Origin: Microbacterium pullorum
Lineage (GTDB): Bacteria; Actinomycetota; Actinomycetes; Actinomycetales; Microbacteriaceae
Assembly (NCBI RefSeq): GCF_014836535.1
Contig: NZ_JACSQP010000004.1
Coordinates: forward strand, 62,001 to 126,000
Reading direction: 5' to 3'
Length of the DNA stretch: 64,000 bases
Position numbers and translations under genes: made by a program. Positions 50,413 to 63,100 of this stretch are shown in pieces (position 1 is the first letter of the stretch; every line of letters starts with the position of its first letter). Below the pieces are notes generated by a model that did not search any database, had not been told where the DNA came from, and worked only from the letters and a program-made list of their open reading frames with translations.

Positions 50413-52119
50413 GTGAGCAACTCGAACCTGCCGGGCGAGCCTGCCTCCCCGCCGAGAGCGCGAACCACGGGCGACGCCCGTCGCTTCCGCCCCAGCCCTT
50501 GGGTCATCGTGCCCGCAGCGGTCGTGACGCTGGTGTTCAGCGCCTTCGCGATCATCTTCCCCACGCAGGCGGAGACGTTCTTCGGCACGATCCAAGGCGC
50601 CATCGTCAACGGCTTCAGCTGGTACTACGTCGCGATCACCGCCTTCTTCGTCGCGTTCTGCCTCTTTCTCGGCTTCAGCCGGTTCGGCGACATCCGCCTC
50701 GGCCGTGACGACGACCGGCCCGAGTTCTCCGCCGGCGCCTGGTTCTCGCTGCTGTTCGCCGCCGGCATGGGCATCGGCCTCGTCTTCTACGGTGTGAGCG
50801 AGCCGCTCAGCCACTTCGTGACTCCCAAGCCCGGCGTCGAGGGCACGCCCGCGCAGCTCGCGCAGTCCGCCCTGACCCAGACTTACCTGCACTGGGGCGT
50901 GCAGGCGTGGGCGATCTACGTCGTCGTGGGCCTCGCCCTGGCCTACGCCGTGCACCGCCGCCGCCGCCCGTTGACGATCCGTTGGGCTCTCGAACCGGTC
51001 ATGGGCCGCCGGGTGCGTGGCGGCTGGGGCAACGCCATCGACTCCATCGCCCTCGTCGGCACCCTGTTCGGTGTCGCAACCAGTCTGGGGCTCGGCGTGC
51101 TGCAGATCAGCTCAGGGCTGTCGGCCGCCGGCCTCATCGAAAAAACCGGCATCGTCGACCAGATCATCATCATCACCGTGATCACCGCCGCCGTGCTGTT
51201 CTCGGTGCTCTCGGGTGTGAGTCGCGGCATGAAGTGGCTCTCGACGACGAACCTGGTCCTGGCGGCCGCCCTGCTGCTGTTCGTGCTGTTCGCCGGCGAC
51301 ACCCTGTACCTGCTGCGCGAATGGGTGCAGTCCATCGGTGCCTACCTGCAGAACTACATCGGACTGAGCTTCAGCGTCAGCGCCTTCCAAGGCGCGGCGG
51401 GCCAGGAGTGGCAGGCCTCGTGGACCGCGTTCTACTGGGGCTGGTGGATCTCGTGGGCGCCGTTCGTCGGCGTCTTCATCGCCCGCGTGAGCAAAGGCCG
51501 CACGGTACGCGAGTTCGTCATGGGCGTGCTCCTCGTTCCCACCATGCTCGGCATCCTCTGGTACGCCGTCCTCGGCGGCTCCGCCCTCAAGATCGAGGCC
51601 CAGAACCCGGGCGCGATGACCACCGCCGATGGCACGGTGAACATCGAAGGCGCGCTGTTCCAGATGTTCGAGTACCTGCCGGGCACACTCGTGCTCACGA
51701 TCGGCGCCCTCATCCTCATCGGGATCTTCTTCGTCACGTCCGCCGACTCCGGCGCGCTCGTGATGGGGATGCTGGCCACGGGCGGCAACCCCGAGCCCAG
51801 CAAATCGGTGCGCGTGCTGTTCACGCTCATCACCTCGGTGCTTGCGGTGGCTCTGCTCATCGCGGGAGGTCTCGTGGCGCTGCAGACGGCGGCGGTCATC
51901 ATCGCTTTGCCGTTCAGCGTGGTCATGCTGCTCATCTGCTGGGCACTGGTGGTGGCGTTCCGCCGCGAGCGCACCGCGTACGAGCGCGCGGCGCGCGAGC
52001 AGTTCGTCGAGCGCATCGGTGAGCATTACGGCCTCGAGGTCGAGTTGCCCAACGAGGAGGGGGTGGCGGCGCCGAAGTGGACGCGCCGGTTGACCCGTCG
52101 CCGCGACGACGACAGCTGA
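50413..52119 (+). CDS. BCCT family betaine/choline/carnitine transporter
   Basis: 568 aa, 12 transmembrane helices. The hallmark is the aromatic helix with WTAFYWGWWISWAPFVGVFI followed by ARVSKGRTVREF. Takes up glycine betaine or a related osmolyte with Na+ or H+. The charged N- and C-terminal tails may sense osmolarity. GTG start 6 nt after TAACGT. Confidence 0.92.
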   Translation: MSNSNLPGEPASPPRARTTGDARRFRPSPWVIVPAAVVTLVFSAFAIIFPTQAETFFGTIQGAIVNGFSWYYVAITAFFVAFCLFLGFSRFGDIRLGRDDDRPEFSAGAWFSLLFAAGMGIGLVFYGVSEPLSHFVTPKPGVEGTPAQLAQSALTQTYLHWGVQAWAIYVVVGLALAYAVHRRRRPLTIRWALEPVMGRRVRGGWGNAIDSIALVGTLFGVATSLGLGVLQISSGLSAAGLIEKTGIVDQIIIITVITAAVLFSVLSGVSRGMKWLSTTNLVLAAALLLFVLFAGDTLYLLREWVQSIGAYLQNYIGLSFSVSAFQGAAGQEWQASWTAFYWGWWISWAPFVGVFIARVSKGRTVREFVMGVLLVPTMLGILWYAVLGGSALKIEAQNPGAMTTADGTVNIEGALFQMFEYLPGTLVLTIGALILIGIFFVTSADSGALVMGMLATGGNPEPSKSVRVLFTLITSVLAVALLIAGGLVALQTAAVIIALPFSVVMLLICWALVVAFRRERTAYERAAREQFVERIGEHYGLEVELPNEEGVAAPKWTRRLTRRRDDDS

Positions 52120-52139
52120 GGCGGGTCACCCCGCGGTGC

Positions 52140-55605
<3,466 letters not shown>

Positions 55606-55616
55606 AGAATCGAAAC

Positions 55617-56240
55617 ATGACCGACAAGGACTTCGAAGAACCGATCGACGAGGTCCCCGGTGACTCGGGGTCGGGGGCTCAGGCCTCCGACCCCGAGTCG
55701 CAGGGAGACGCCGCGGCATCCGCCGCGGGTGCCGACGGTGAAGCCGAACTGACCATCGAGGACATCCTCGCCGCTGCACAGTCCGACGACGCGGCCGCCG
55801 CTGACGCTCCCGCCGACGCGGGGGCCGATGCCGACCTGCTCATCGACCTCAAGCGGCTGCAGGCGGAGTACGCCAACTACCGGCGCCGCACCGAGGAGCA
55901 GCGCGAGGTGGAGATCGAACGCGCACGCGGGTCGATCGCCAAGGCGCTGCTGCCGGTGCTCGACGACTTCGACCGTGCCGAGAAGCACGGCGACCTCGTC
56001 GAGGGCGCGCCGCTGGCGGCGATGGCCGAGAAGCTGCGCGGCATCGTGAGCCGTATGGGCGTCGAGCGCTACGGCGAGGCGGGCGAGGCCTTCGACCCGC
56101 AGCAGCACGAAGCGATCTTCCAGGCGCCGACCCCCGGCACCACGACGCCGACGATCCTCGAAGTCGTCGAGATCGGCTACCGGCTGGGCTCGGTCGAGCT
56201 GCGACCGGCGAAGGTCGTCGTCGCGGTTCCGGTCGAGTAG
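55617..56240 (+). CDS. grpE: Nucleotide exchange factor GrpE
   Basis: 207 aa. An acidic, Ala-rich disordered N-terminus (about 1-75) leads a long helix ([22 protein letters not shown], in part) and the C-terminal beta domain ([21 protein letters not shown]). Releases ADP from DnaK. 11 bp after dnaK. Confidence 0.94.
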   Translation: MTDKDFEEPIDEVPGDSGSGAQASDPESQGDAAASAAGADGEAELTIEDILAAAQSDDAAAADAPADAGADADLLIDLKRLQAEYANYRRRTEEQREVEIERARGSIAKALLPVLDDFDRAEKHGDLVEGAPLAAMAEKLRGIVSRMGVERYGEAGEAFDPQQHEAIFQAPTPGTTTPTILEVVEIGYRLGSVELRPAKVVVAVPVE

Positions 56241-56253
56241 AACGGAGGCATCG

Positions 56254-57252
56254 ATGGCGAGTCAAGACTGGTTCGACAAGGACTTCTATGCCGTCCTGGG
56301 TGTGAGCAAGGACGTCAGCGATGCCGACCTGAAGAAGACGTACCGCAAGCTCGCGCGCAAGTACCACCCCGACTCCAATCAGGGTGATGCCGCGGCCGAG
56401 GCCAAGTTCAAGGAGATCAGCGAGGCCTATGCCGTGCTGAGCGACGCCGAACAACGTGCCGAGTACGACCAGATCCGCGCCATGGGCACAGGCGCCCGCT
56501 TCACGGCGGGCGGCCAGGGTGCCGGCGGGTTCGAAGACGTCTTCAGCATGTTCGGCCAGGGCCGCGGCGGCGGCGCGAGGTATCAGTCCGCCGAGGACTT
56601 CGACGACATCTTCTCGATGTTCAACCAGCAGCAGGGCGGACGGTTCGGCTCCGGCCGATTCGGTCAGACCTCGGGCGGATTCCGTGGCTTCGGCGGCCCC
56701 ACCAAGGGTGCCGACATCGCGGCGCGCACGACGATCGACTTCCTCACGGCGACCAAAGGCGAGACCATCACCCTGCAGGGGGAAGACGGCAAGCCGTTCA
56801 AGGTCAAGATCCCGGCCGGCGTCAAAGACGGTCAGAAGATCCGGCTGCGCGGCCGGGGGCGCCCGTCGCCCGACGGCGGCGAGAACGGCGACATCGTGGT
56901 GTCGGTGACCGTGCGTCCGCACCCGGTGTTCACCCGCGACGGACTGAACCTGCGGGTGACCGTGCCGGTCACCTTCACCGAGGCGGTGCTGGGCGCGACC
57001 ATCGAGGTGCCGACCCTGGGTGGTGACCCCGTCAAGCTGCGGGTCGCGCCCGGCACTCCCTCGGGGCGCGTGCTGCGCGTCAAGGGTCGCGGTGTCGCCA
57101 CCACGAAGGGCACGGGCGACCTGCTCGCCGAGGTGCAGATCGCGGTACCCGCGCACCTGGAGGGCGAAGCCAGAGAAGCGCTCGAGCGATTCCACGAGCT
57201 GGAGCCCAAGGAGAACCCCCGCGCCGACCTCATGCAGAAGGCGCGAGGCTGA
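56254..57252 (+). CDS. dnaJ: DnaJ-type co-chaperone without zinc finger
   Basis: 332 aa. J domain at about 8-75 with HPD in KYHPDSN (38-40), a Gly/Phe-rich region (about 80-150), then directly the C-terminal substrate domains ([20 protein letters not shown] onward). The four CxxCxGxG zinc motifs of full DnaJ are absent, so it is of the CbpA-like class. It sits in the dnaK operon, so it is the likely main partner of this DnaK. Confidence 0.92.
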   Translation: MASQDWFDKDFYAVLGVSKDVSDADLKKTYRKLARKYHPDSNQGDAAAEAKFKEISEAYAVLSDAEQRAEYDQIRAMGTGARFTAGGQGAGGFEDVFSMFGQGRGGGARYQSAEDFDDIFSMFNQQQGGRFGSGRFGQTSGGFRGFGGPTKGADIAARTTIDFLTATKGETITLQGEDGKPFKVKIPAGVKDGQKIRLRGRGRPSPDGGENGDIVVSVTVRPHPVFTRDGLNLRVTVPVTFTEAVLGATIEVPTLGGDPVKLRVAPGTPSGRVLRVKGRGVATTKGTGDLLAEVQIAVPAHLEGEAREALERFHELEPKENPRADLMQKARG

Positions 57253-57350
57253 GAACGACGTGAATGCGGGAGCGGCGGCGCGTGCCGCGTACGGCATCCG
57301 TGCCGGGCGCCGCGCCGCCCCCCGCCTCTCCACCCGAAGGAGGTGACCGG

Positions 57351-57788
57351 ATGAACGACGAGATCGACGAGGACACCCCGATCTTCGCGATCGCGGTCGC
57401 CGCCGACCTTGCGGGCATGCACCCGCAGACGCTGCGGCAGTACGACCGCATCGGGCTGGTCGTGCCCGCCCGCACGCGTGGTGGCTCCCGGCGCTACTCG
57501 CCGCGTGACGTGGCGCAGCTGCGTGAAGTGGCACGCCTGTCGGCCGAGGGCGTGAGTCTGCCGGCGGTGGCGCGCATCATCGAGCTCGAGAACCACGTGC
57601 GGGAACTGCGGCATCAGGTGCGCGACCTCGAGCACCGGGTGCGTACCGAGCTCGAGAACCGCCCCGGCGCGCGGGTGTTCGCCGCCGGCCCCAGCGGTGG
57701 TGTCATCACGCTCCGTCACGGCAAGCGCGTCCCGCGTGCGACCGACATCGTGCTGTGGCGTCCGCGCCCGCAGGAGCCCGAGGACTAG
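57351..57788 (+). CDS. hspR: Heat-shock repressor HspR (MerR family)
   Basis: 145 aa. MerR-type winged helix (FAIAVAADLAGMHPQTLRQYDRIGLV, then SRRYSPRDVAQLREVARLS), followed by a short coiled coil (ELRHQVRDLEHRVRTELE). Binds HAIR sites with DnaK as co-repressor. The start has a near-perfect AAGGAGGTGA site. Fourth gene of the operon it controls. Confidence 0.93.
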   Translation: MNDEIDEDTPIFAIAVAADLAGMHPQTLRQYDRIGLVVPARTRGGSRRYSPRDVAQLREVARLSAEGVSLPAVARIIELENHVRELRHQVRDLEHRVRTELENRPGARVFAAGPSGGVITLRHGKRVPRATDIVLWRPRPQEPED

Positions 57789-57797
57789 ACGCTCGCG

Positions 57798-57855
57798 CTG
57801 CCGAGTGAGTACCCAGGCTGCCGAGTGAGTACTCGTGCCGTCGAGTGAGTATTCG
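57798..57855. repeat. 20-bp-phased repeats, three units
   Basis: CTGCCGAGTGAGTACCCA, CTGCCGAGTGAGTACTCG and CCGTCGAGTGAGTATTCG start at 57798, 57818 and 57838, exactly 20 bp apart, in the gap between the convergent hspR and CNNM genes. Confidence 0.85.
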
Positions 57856-57911
57856 GGATGCCGGGCGGTGGGTGCCCGCCGAAGCGCAGCACCCACCGCC
57901 GTCGGCTGTGG

Positions 57912-58958
57912 TCAGGCGGCGGTGGCCGTGGCGTCCTCGATCTCGCCGACGAGCACCTCGAGCACGTCCTCCAGATACAGCAGGCCGACTGTGCGACCTT
58001 CGGCATCCAGGCTCCGCGCGACGTGCGCGCCGCGGCGGCGCAGCATCGCCATGGCATCCTCGAGCTCCGCTGTGCGGTGCACGGTCGCCAGGCGCCGCAG
58101 CCGCTTCTGGGGAATGGGGGAGTGGAACTGCTCCGGGCTGTCGAGGTCCATCACGTCCTTCATGTGGACGTAGGCCACCGGCTCGCCGTCGGCCCCCGCC
58201 AGCACGTAGCGCGAGAACCCGTGCTCGGCGACGGCCCGCTGCACGTCGGCGGGGGTCGCCTGCGCCGGCAGCAGCACCATGCCGTCCAGCGGTACGTCGA
58301 CGTCGACCACCGTGCGCTCGGTGAACTCGAACGCCCCGGCGAGGGTGCCGGACGTGTCCAGCAGGGTGCCCTCGCGGCGCGACTGCTGCACGATGTTGGC
58401 GACCTCGTCGAGCGTGTATGTGCTCGTCGCCTCATCCTTCGGCTGCACCCGGAACAGGCGCAGGATGCCGTTGGCCGCGGCGTTGAGCGTCCAGATGATC
58501 GGCTTGAACACCTTCGCCACCGCCACGAGGGCCGGAGCGAGGATCAGCGCGGCGCGGTCGGGGACCGAGAACGCCATGTTCTTGGGGATCATCTCGCCGA
58601 ACACGACGTGCAGGAACGTCACGAGCGACAGCGCGATGACGAACGCGATGATGCTGATCAGCTCGGGCGTGAGACCGGTGAGGCCCAGCGCAATCTCCAG
58701 CAGGTGGTGGATCGCCGGCTCGGAGACGTTGAGGATCAGCAGCGAGCACACCGTGATGCCCAGCTGGCTCGTCGCGAGCATGAGCGTGGCGTGCTCCATC
58801 GCCCACAGGGTGGTCTTGGCCGCCTTGCTGCCGCGTGCCGCGAGCGGCTCGATCTGCGACCGGCGGGCGGAGATGACGGCGAACTCGGCGCCGACGAAGA
58901 ACGCGTTGGCGATGAGCAGGATGAACAGCCAGACGATGCCCCAGACGTCGTCACTCAT
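57912..58958 (-). CDS. CNNM/CorC-type membrane protein (DUF21 + CBS)
   Basis: 348 aa. A DUF21 transmembrane domain (1-about 140: NAFFVGAEFAVISARRSQIE, LGITVCSLLILNVSEPAI, HVVFGEMIPKNMAFS) precedes a CBS pair (about 205-330). It lacks the C-terminal CorC_HlyC domain of its upstream neighbour. The family is linked to Mg2+ (or other divalent cation) efflux. Overlaps that neighbour by 8 bp. Confidence 0.88.
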   Translation of the reverse strand: MSDDVWGIVWLFILLIANAFFVGAEFAVISARRSQIEPLAARGSKAAKTTLWAMEHATLMLATSQLGITVCSLLILNVSEPAIHHLLEIALGLTGLTPELISIIAFVIALSLVTFLHVVFGEMIPKNMAFSVPDRAALILAPALVAVAKVFKPIIWTLNAAANGILRLFRVQPKDEATSTYTLDEVANIVQQSRREGTLLDTSGTLAGAFEFTERTVVDVDVPLDGMVLLPAQATPADVQRAVAEHGFSRYVLAGADGEPVAYVHMKDVMDLDSPEQFHSPIPQKRLRRLATVHRTAELEDAMAMLRRRGAHVARSLDAEGRTVGLLYLEDVLEVLVGEIEDATATAA

Positions 58959-60318
58959 GACGGGCCCCCTTCATCAGGCTCTCGCGGGTTCTGTCGTGGT
59001 CGGTCATGAGGCTGGCGTCGGTCTCCGGTTCGTCGGGGGTGTAGCGAAGGCGCACGATGCGGTGCCCGTCGATGCGCTCGACGCGGAGCGTGCCCGCGGG
59101 CAGGCGCACCTCGTCGCCGAGTTCGGGCAGGCGCTCGAGCACGTCGGTGACGTAGCCGCCGGCGGTCTCGTAGTCGCCCTCCTCGGGGATCTCGACGCCG
59201 GTGCGGTCGAGCACTTCGTCGGGGCGCCAGCTGGCGTCGAAGGTGACGGAGCGGCCGGAGCGGAGGATGCCGGTGCGCGTGCGGTCGTGCTCGTCCTCCA
59301 GTTCGCCCACGATCTCCTCGACGAGGTCCTCGAGGGTGACGATGCCGGCGGTGCCGCCGTACTCGTCGCCGACCACGGCGATCTGCAGGCCCTCGGTGCG
59401 CAACAGCGTGAGCAGGTGATCGGCGCCCATCCCCTCGGGGACGGTGCGTACGTCGCTCATGAGCGCGTCGGCCCGGGTGTCGGTGCGCTCCGCCAGCGGC
59501 ACGGCGAACGCGTGCTTGACGTGCACGACGCCCACGACGCGGTCGGGGGTGCCGTCGATGACGGGGAAGCGCGAGAACCCGGTCGCCCGCGACTGCGCGA
59601 TGATCTCCTGCGCCGTGTCGGCGATGTCGACGGTCACCATGCGCACGCGCGGGGTCATGACCTCCGACGCGTCGTGTTCGGCGAACCGCAGCGTGCGACG
59701 CAGCAGCTGGGCGTCGGACGTGTCGAGCAGGCCGGCCGTTGCCGAGTGCCGGATGAGGTACGACAGCTCGTCGGCGCTGCGCGCGCCCGACAGCTCCTCC
59801 TTGGGCTCGATGCCCATCGACCGGATGATCGCGTTCGCGGTGTTGTTGAACAGCAGGATCAGCGGCTTGAACACCGCGGTGAAGGCCCGCTGGAACGGGG
59901 TGACGAGCTTCGCGGTGGCCAGTGGCACGGCGAGGGCGAAGTTCTTCGGCACGAGCTCGCCGATGATCATCGAGAAGAGCGTGGCGATGAGGATGCCGAC
60001 GACGGCGCCGATGGGCGAGACCGCGCCTTCGGGGATGCCGATGTCCAGCAGGGGGCCGCGGAGCAGGCTGCTGATGGCCGGCTCGAACGTGTAGCCCGTG
60101 AGCAGCGTCGTCAGCGTGATGCCGAGCTGCGCGCTGGAGAGGTGCGTCGACGTGATCTTCAGCGCCGAGATGGTGCCGTCGAGGCCGCGCTCACCGCGGG
60201 CGCGTCGGGCTTCCAGCTCGTGCCGGTCGAGGTTCACCAGGGCGAATTCACTGGCGACGAACAGGCCGGTGCCGATCGTCAGGACCAGGCCGATGCCGAG
60301 CATCATCCATTCGTTCAT
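58951..60318 (-). CDS. CNNM/CorC-type membrane protein (DUF21 + CBS + CorC_HlyC)
   Basis: 455 aa. DUF21 domain ([51 protein letters not shown]), CBS pair (about 205-340, with [11 protein letters not shown] and [22 protein letters not shown]) and a C-terminal CorC_HlyC domain ([20 protein letters not shown]). Paralogue of the next gene; the two may work as a pair in divalent-cation transport. The ATG at 60318 has AGGGGGTG, which can pair in a leader hairpin. Confidence 0.9.
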   Translation of the reverse strand: MNEWMMLGIGLVLTIGTGLFVASEFALVNLDRHELEARRARGERGLDGTISALKITSTHLSSAQLGITLTTLLTGYTFEPAISSLLRGPLLDIGIPEGAVSPIGAVVGILIATLFSMIIGELVPKNFALAVPLATAKLVTPFQRAFTAVFKPLILLFNNTANAIIRSMGIEPKEELSGARSADELSYLIRHSATAGLLDTSDAQLLRRTLRFAEHDASEVMTPRVRMVTVDIADTAQEIIAQSRATGFSRFPVIDGTPDRVVGVVHVKHAFAVPLAERTDTRADALMSDVRTVPEGMGADHLLTLLRTEGLQIAVVGDEYGGTAGIVTLEDLVEEIVGELEDEHDRTRTGILRSGRSVTFDASWRPDEVLDRTGVEIPEEGDYETAGGYVTDVLERLPELGDEVRLPAGTLRVERIDGHRIVRLRYTPDEPETDASLMTDHDRTRESLMKGARHE

Positions 60319-60326
60319 GTGTCACA

Positions 60327-60417
60327 CCCCCTGACCGTTGAACGTGCCGCAGAAGCGGCTGGGCAGTCAGAGGGCGCGGGACTATGAGCCGGGGGGGTCA
60401 TCCATGATTCCCCCAGA
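60327..60417 (-). promoter_or_regulatory. Structured leader of the CNNM operon
   Basis: On the minus strand CCCTCTGAC (60374-60366) can pair with GTCAGGGGG (60335-60327), which contains the ribosome-binding site of the CNNM gene. Inside lies GCCGC-TTCT-GCGGC. A second hairpin with GGGGG/CCCCC arms lies upstream (60391-60417). It could control [11 protein letters not shown], perhaps by metal; no known riboswitch class recognised. Confidence 0.45.
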
Positions 60418-60459
60418 TTAGGGACCGCTCATATCTGCAAGCTGAAAAATCGCCCGAGC

Positions 60460-60482
60460 GCCCGCTCGTGCCCCGAGCGGGC
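60460..60482. repeat. Inverted repeat in the CNNM/dehydrogenase gap
   Basis: GCCCGCTCG-TGCCC-CGAGCGGGC, a perfect 9-bp stem with 5-base loop. Part of the 324-bp gap 60319-60642, which also holds the CNNM leader, repeat units and a dehydrogenase promoter (TATGCT at 60601-60606). Confidence 0.6.
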
Positions 60483-60489
60483 ATCCCTG

Positions 60490-60577
60490 CCGTCGAGTGA
60501 GTATTCGTTGCGCCGAGTGAGTGAGTGAGTATTCGGGCCGCCGAGAGAGTATTCGCGAGGGCGAGCGAGTACTTGCG
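60490..60577. repeat. 20-bp-type repeats, second array
   Basis: Units CCGTCGAGTGAGTATTCG (60490), CGCCGAGTGAGTGAGTGAGT with ATTCG (60511), CCGCCGAGAGAGTATTCG (60538) and a weaker GGCGAGCGAGTACTTGCG (60560). One unit carries an 8-bp GTGA-type expansion. Same family as the arrays at 57798 and 63005. Confidence 0.8.
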
Positions 60578-60642
60578 ATGCGCACATACCGCGCAGTCGG
60601 TATGCTGGCCGGACGCGGTGCCCGACGAACGAGGAGGTTCGG

Positions 60643-61752
60643 ATGCAGATCACCGGTGCCGTGCTCGAGGTCTCGGGCGCGCAGCCGCCGTTCGCGGCAT
60701 CCCGCCCGTTCACCGTCGGGCCGCTCACGCTCGAGGGGCCGGCCGCCGGGGAGCTGCTCGTGCGCATCGAGGCCGCGGGCGTCTGCCACTCCGACCTCAG
60801 CGTCGTCGACGGCAACCGCCGCCGGCCGGTGCCGATGCTCCTCGGCCACGAGGCTGCCGGCATCGTGGAGCAGGTCGGCCCGGGTGTCGGCGACCTCCGC
60901 CCGGGGGTGCGCGTGGTCGTGACCTTTCTGCCGCGGTGCGGATCATGCGCCGGCTGCGCGACGGACGGGCGGCTGCCGTGCGAGATCGGCACGGCCGCCA
61001 ACACCGCCGGCACGCTCGTGGGCGGCGGGATGCGACTGCGGCGAGGTGTGGATGCCGGCGAGCCGGTGTTCCACCACCTCGGCGTGAGCGCGTTCGCGAC
61101 CCACGCCGTCGTCAGCCGCACCTCGGTCGTGCCGGTGCCGCCCGATGTGCCCGGCGAGATCGCCGCGCTGCTCGGCTGCGCCGTGCTCACCGGCGGTGGC
61201 GCCGTGCTCAACGCCGCACGCCCGGCATCGGGATCGGCCATCGCCGTCGTCGGGCTCGGCGGGGTCGGCATGGCCGCGCTCCTGGTCGCGGTCGCCCTCG
61301 GGCTCGAGGTGATCGGCGTCGACGCGGTGCCGGACAAACTGCGCATCGCCCGCGAACTCGGCGCGCGCGACGCCCTGTCGCCGGCGGATGCCGTGGCGCG
61401 CGGCATCCGCGTGCCCGCCGTCGTCGAGGCGGCAGGCTCCGCCCGCGCGTTCGAGACCGCGCTGGCGCTCACCGCGCCAGGAGGCGCGACCGTGACGGTC
61501 GGGCTCCCGGGCCCCGACGCACGCGCCGAGGTCTCGCCGCTGCAACTGACCGCCGAAGCGCGCACGGTGATCGGCAGCTACCTGGGCTCCGCGGTGCCGG
61601 CGCGCGACATCCCCCGATACGTCGATCTCTGGCGCGCGGGGAGGCTGCCGCTGGAGCGGCTGGTGACCTCTCGCATCCGTCTGGACGAGATCGACGTCGC
61701 GATGGATCGCCTCGCCGCCGGCGGTGAACTGCGCCAGCTCATCGTCTTCTGA
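60643..61752 (+). CDS. Zinc-dependent alcohol dehydrogenase
   Basis: 369 aa, medium-chain dehydrogenase. It has catalytic zinc ligands in AAGVCHSDLSVVD and LLGHEAAGIVEQVG. Structural zinc is bound by the CGSCAGC...C cluster. The NAD(P) fold is VVGLGGVGMAALLVA. The sequence type is class III-like. Substrate not determined. The ATG at 60643 has GAGGAGG. Followed by SDR and MaoC genes, which suggests an acyl or alcohol breakdown pathway. Confidence 0.9.
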   Translation: MQITGAVLEVSGAQPPFAASRPFTVGPLTLEGPAAGELLVRIEAAGVCHSDLSVVDGNRRRPVPMLLGHEAAGIVEQVGPGVGDLRPGVRVVVTFLPRCGSCAGCATDGRLPCEIGTAANTAGTLVGGGMRLRRGVDAGEPVFHHLGVSAFATHAVVSRTSVVPVPPDVPGEIAALLGCAVLTGGGAVLNAARPASGSAIAVVGLGGVGMAALLVAVALGLEVIGVDAVPDKLRIARELGARDALSPADAVARGIRVPAVVEAAGSARAFETALALTAPGGATVTVGLPGPDARAEVSPLQLTAEARTVIGSYLGSAVPARDIPRYVDLWRAGRLPLERLVTSRIRLDEIDVAMDRLAAGGELRQLIVF

Positions 61753-61806
61753 CCCGCCACCGACCGCACGACCGTTGCACCCGCAGCATTCTCGAAAGGA
61801 CACCGC

Positions 61807-62556
61807 ATGACCCGCACCGCCATCGTCACCGGCGCCGCCCGCGGCATCGGCGCCGCCACGGCCCGCCGCCTCGCCGCCGCCGGCCACGCCGTCGCCGTGC
61901 TCGACCTCGACGCGGCCGCATGCGCCGACACCGTCGCCGCCATCGAAGCCGACGGCCGCGTCGCACGCGCCGTCGGCGCCGACGTCTCCGATGCGGCTGC
62001 CGTGGCATCCGCTGTCGCCGAGATCACCGCCGACCTCGGCGCGCCGACGATTCTGGTCAACAACGCCGGGATCATCCGCGACAACCTGCTGTTCAAGATG
62101 AGCGAGGACGACTGGGATGCGGTGCTGAGGGTGCACCTGCGCGGCGCGTTCCTCATGACCCAAGCGGTGCAGGCGCACATGGTGGATGCCGGGTGGGGCC
62201 GCATCGTGAACCTGTCGTCGACGTCGGCGCTCGGCAACCGCGGGCAGGCGAACTACGCCGCCGCGAAGGCCGGCATGCAGGGCTTCACCAAGACGCTCGC
62301 GATCGAGCTGGGGCGGTACGGGGTGACCGCCAACGCGGTGGCCCCCGGGTTCATCCAGACCGACATGACCCGCGCGACGGCGGAGCGCCTGGGGGTGCCG
62401 TTCGAGGACTTCGTCGCCGCGATGGCGAAGGAGATCCCGGTGGGGCGCGGAGGGACGCCTGACGACGTCGCGGCGGCGGTGGCGTTCTTCGTGGGCGACG
62501 ACGCCGGGTTCATCTCGGGCCAGGTGCTGTACGTCGCGGGAGGGCCGAAGGCATGA
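61807..62556 (+). CDS. SDR oxidoreductase, FabG/3-hydroxyacyl-CoA dehydrogenase-like
   Basis: 249 aa. TGAARGIGAA cofactor loop, NNAGI, catalytic Ser in NLSSTSA, Tyr/Lys in NYAAAKAGM, and PGFIQTDMT. FabG-like, but the MaoC and thiolase genes next door suggest a beta-oxidation-type or polyester pathway rather than fatty-acid synthesis. Overlaps the MaoC gene by 4 bp (ATGA). Confidence 0.88.
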   Translation: MTRTAIVTGAARGIGAATARRLAAAGHAVAVLDLDAAACADTVAAIEADGRVARAVGADVSDAAAVASAVAEITADLGAPTILVNNAGIIRDNLLFKMSEDDWDAVLRVHLRGAFLMTQAVQAHMVDAGWGRIVNLSSTSALGNRGQANYAAAKAGMQGFTKTLAIELGRYGVTANAVAPGFIQTDMTRATAERLGVPFEDFVAAMAKEIPVGRGGTPDDVAAAVAFFVGDDAGFISGQVLYVAGGPKA

Positions 62557-63014
62557 GCATCGCGGTGGAGTCGCCGGCGGGGCTTCCCGCTGTCGTGGGC
62601 GCGTCGGCGACCGGGGACTGGTTCGAGATCACGCAGGAGCGCATCACGGCGTTCGCCGACGCGACCGAGGATCGGCAGTGGATACACCTGGATGCCGAGC
62701 GCGCGGCATCCGGCCCCTTCGGGGGCACGATCGCGCACGGGTACCTGACCCTGTCGCTGCTGCCGCGGCTGACCGAGGGGCTGCTGCAGGTGGGCGGGAC
62801 CGCGATGGCGGTGAACTACGGCCTCGACAAGGTGCGGTTCCTGCAGCCGGTGCGCGCGGGGTCGCGCGTGCGGGCGGTGACGGAGCTCGCATCGGCGGAC
62901 GAGACGCCCCAGGGGGTGCGGGTGGGGATGCGCACGACCGTCGAGATCGACGGCTCCCCCAAGCCCGCGCTGGTCGCCGAGACGCTGGCGCTCGTCGTCC
63001 CCGCTACCGAGTGA
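62553..63014 (+). CDS. MaoC-like (R)-enoyl-CoA hydratase
   Basis: 153 aa hot-dog fold. The hydratase motif is ATEDRQWIHLD with catalytic Asp and His, followed by GPFGGTIAHGYLTLSLLP. It hydrates enoyl-CoA or a similar acyl thioester. The stop codon TGA is part of the first unit of the repeat array at 63005. Confidence 0.9.
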   Translation: MSIAVESPAGLPAVVGASATGDWFEITQERITAFADATEDRQWIHLDAERAASGPFGGTIAHGYLTLSLLPRLTEGLLQVGGTAMAVNYGLDKVRFLQPVRAGSRVRAVTELASADETPQGVRVGMRTTVEIDGSPKPALVAETLALVVPATE

Positions 63015-63100
63015 GTATTCGCATCGCCGAGTGAGTATTCGCATCGCCGAGTGAGTATTCGTCGCGAATGCTCACTCGGCACGACGAATGCTCACTCGCG
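63005..63100. repeat. 20-bp-phased repeats with inverted half, third array
   Basis: Direct units at 63005, 63025 and 63045 (CGCCGAGTGAGTATTCG) and inverted units at 63065 and 63085 (CGAATGCTCACTCG). The 20-bp step is kept through the inversion. The third direct and first inverted unit form a 16-bp stem with a 3-base loop. It lies between convergent genes and includes both their stop codons. Confidence 0.88.

Noticed and set aside
57798-63100. CRISPR array
   Set aside because: The units are 16-18 bp with 2-4 bp between them, so there is no spacer, and no cas genes are present.
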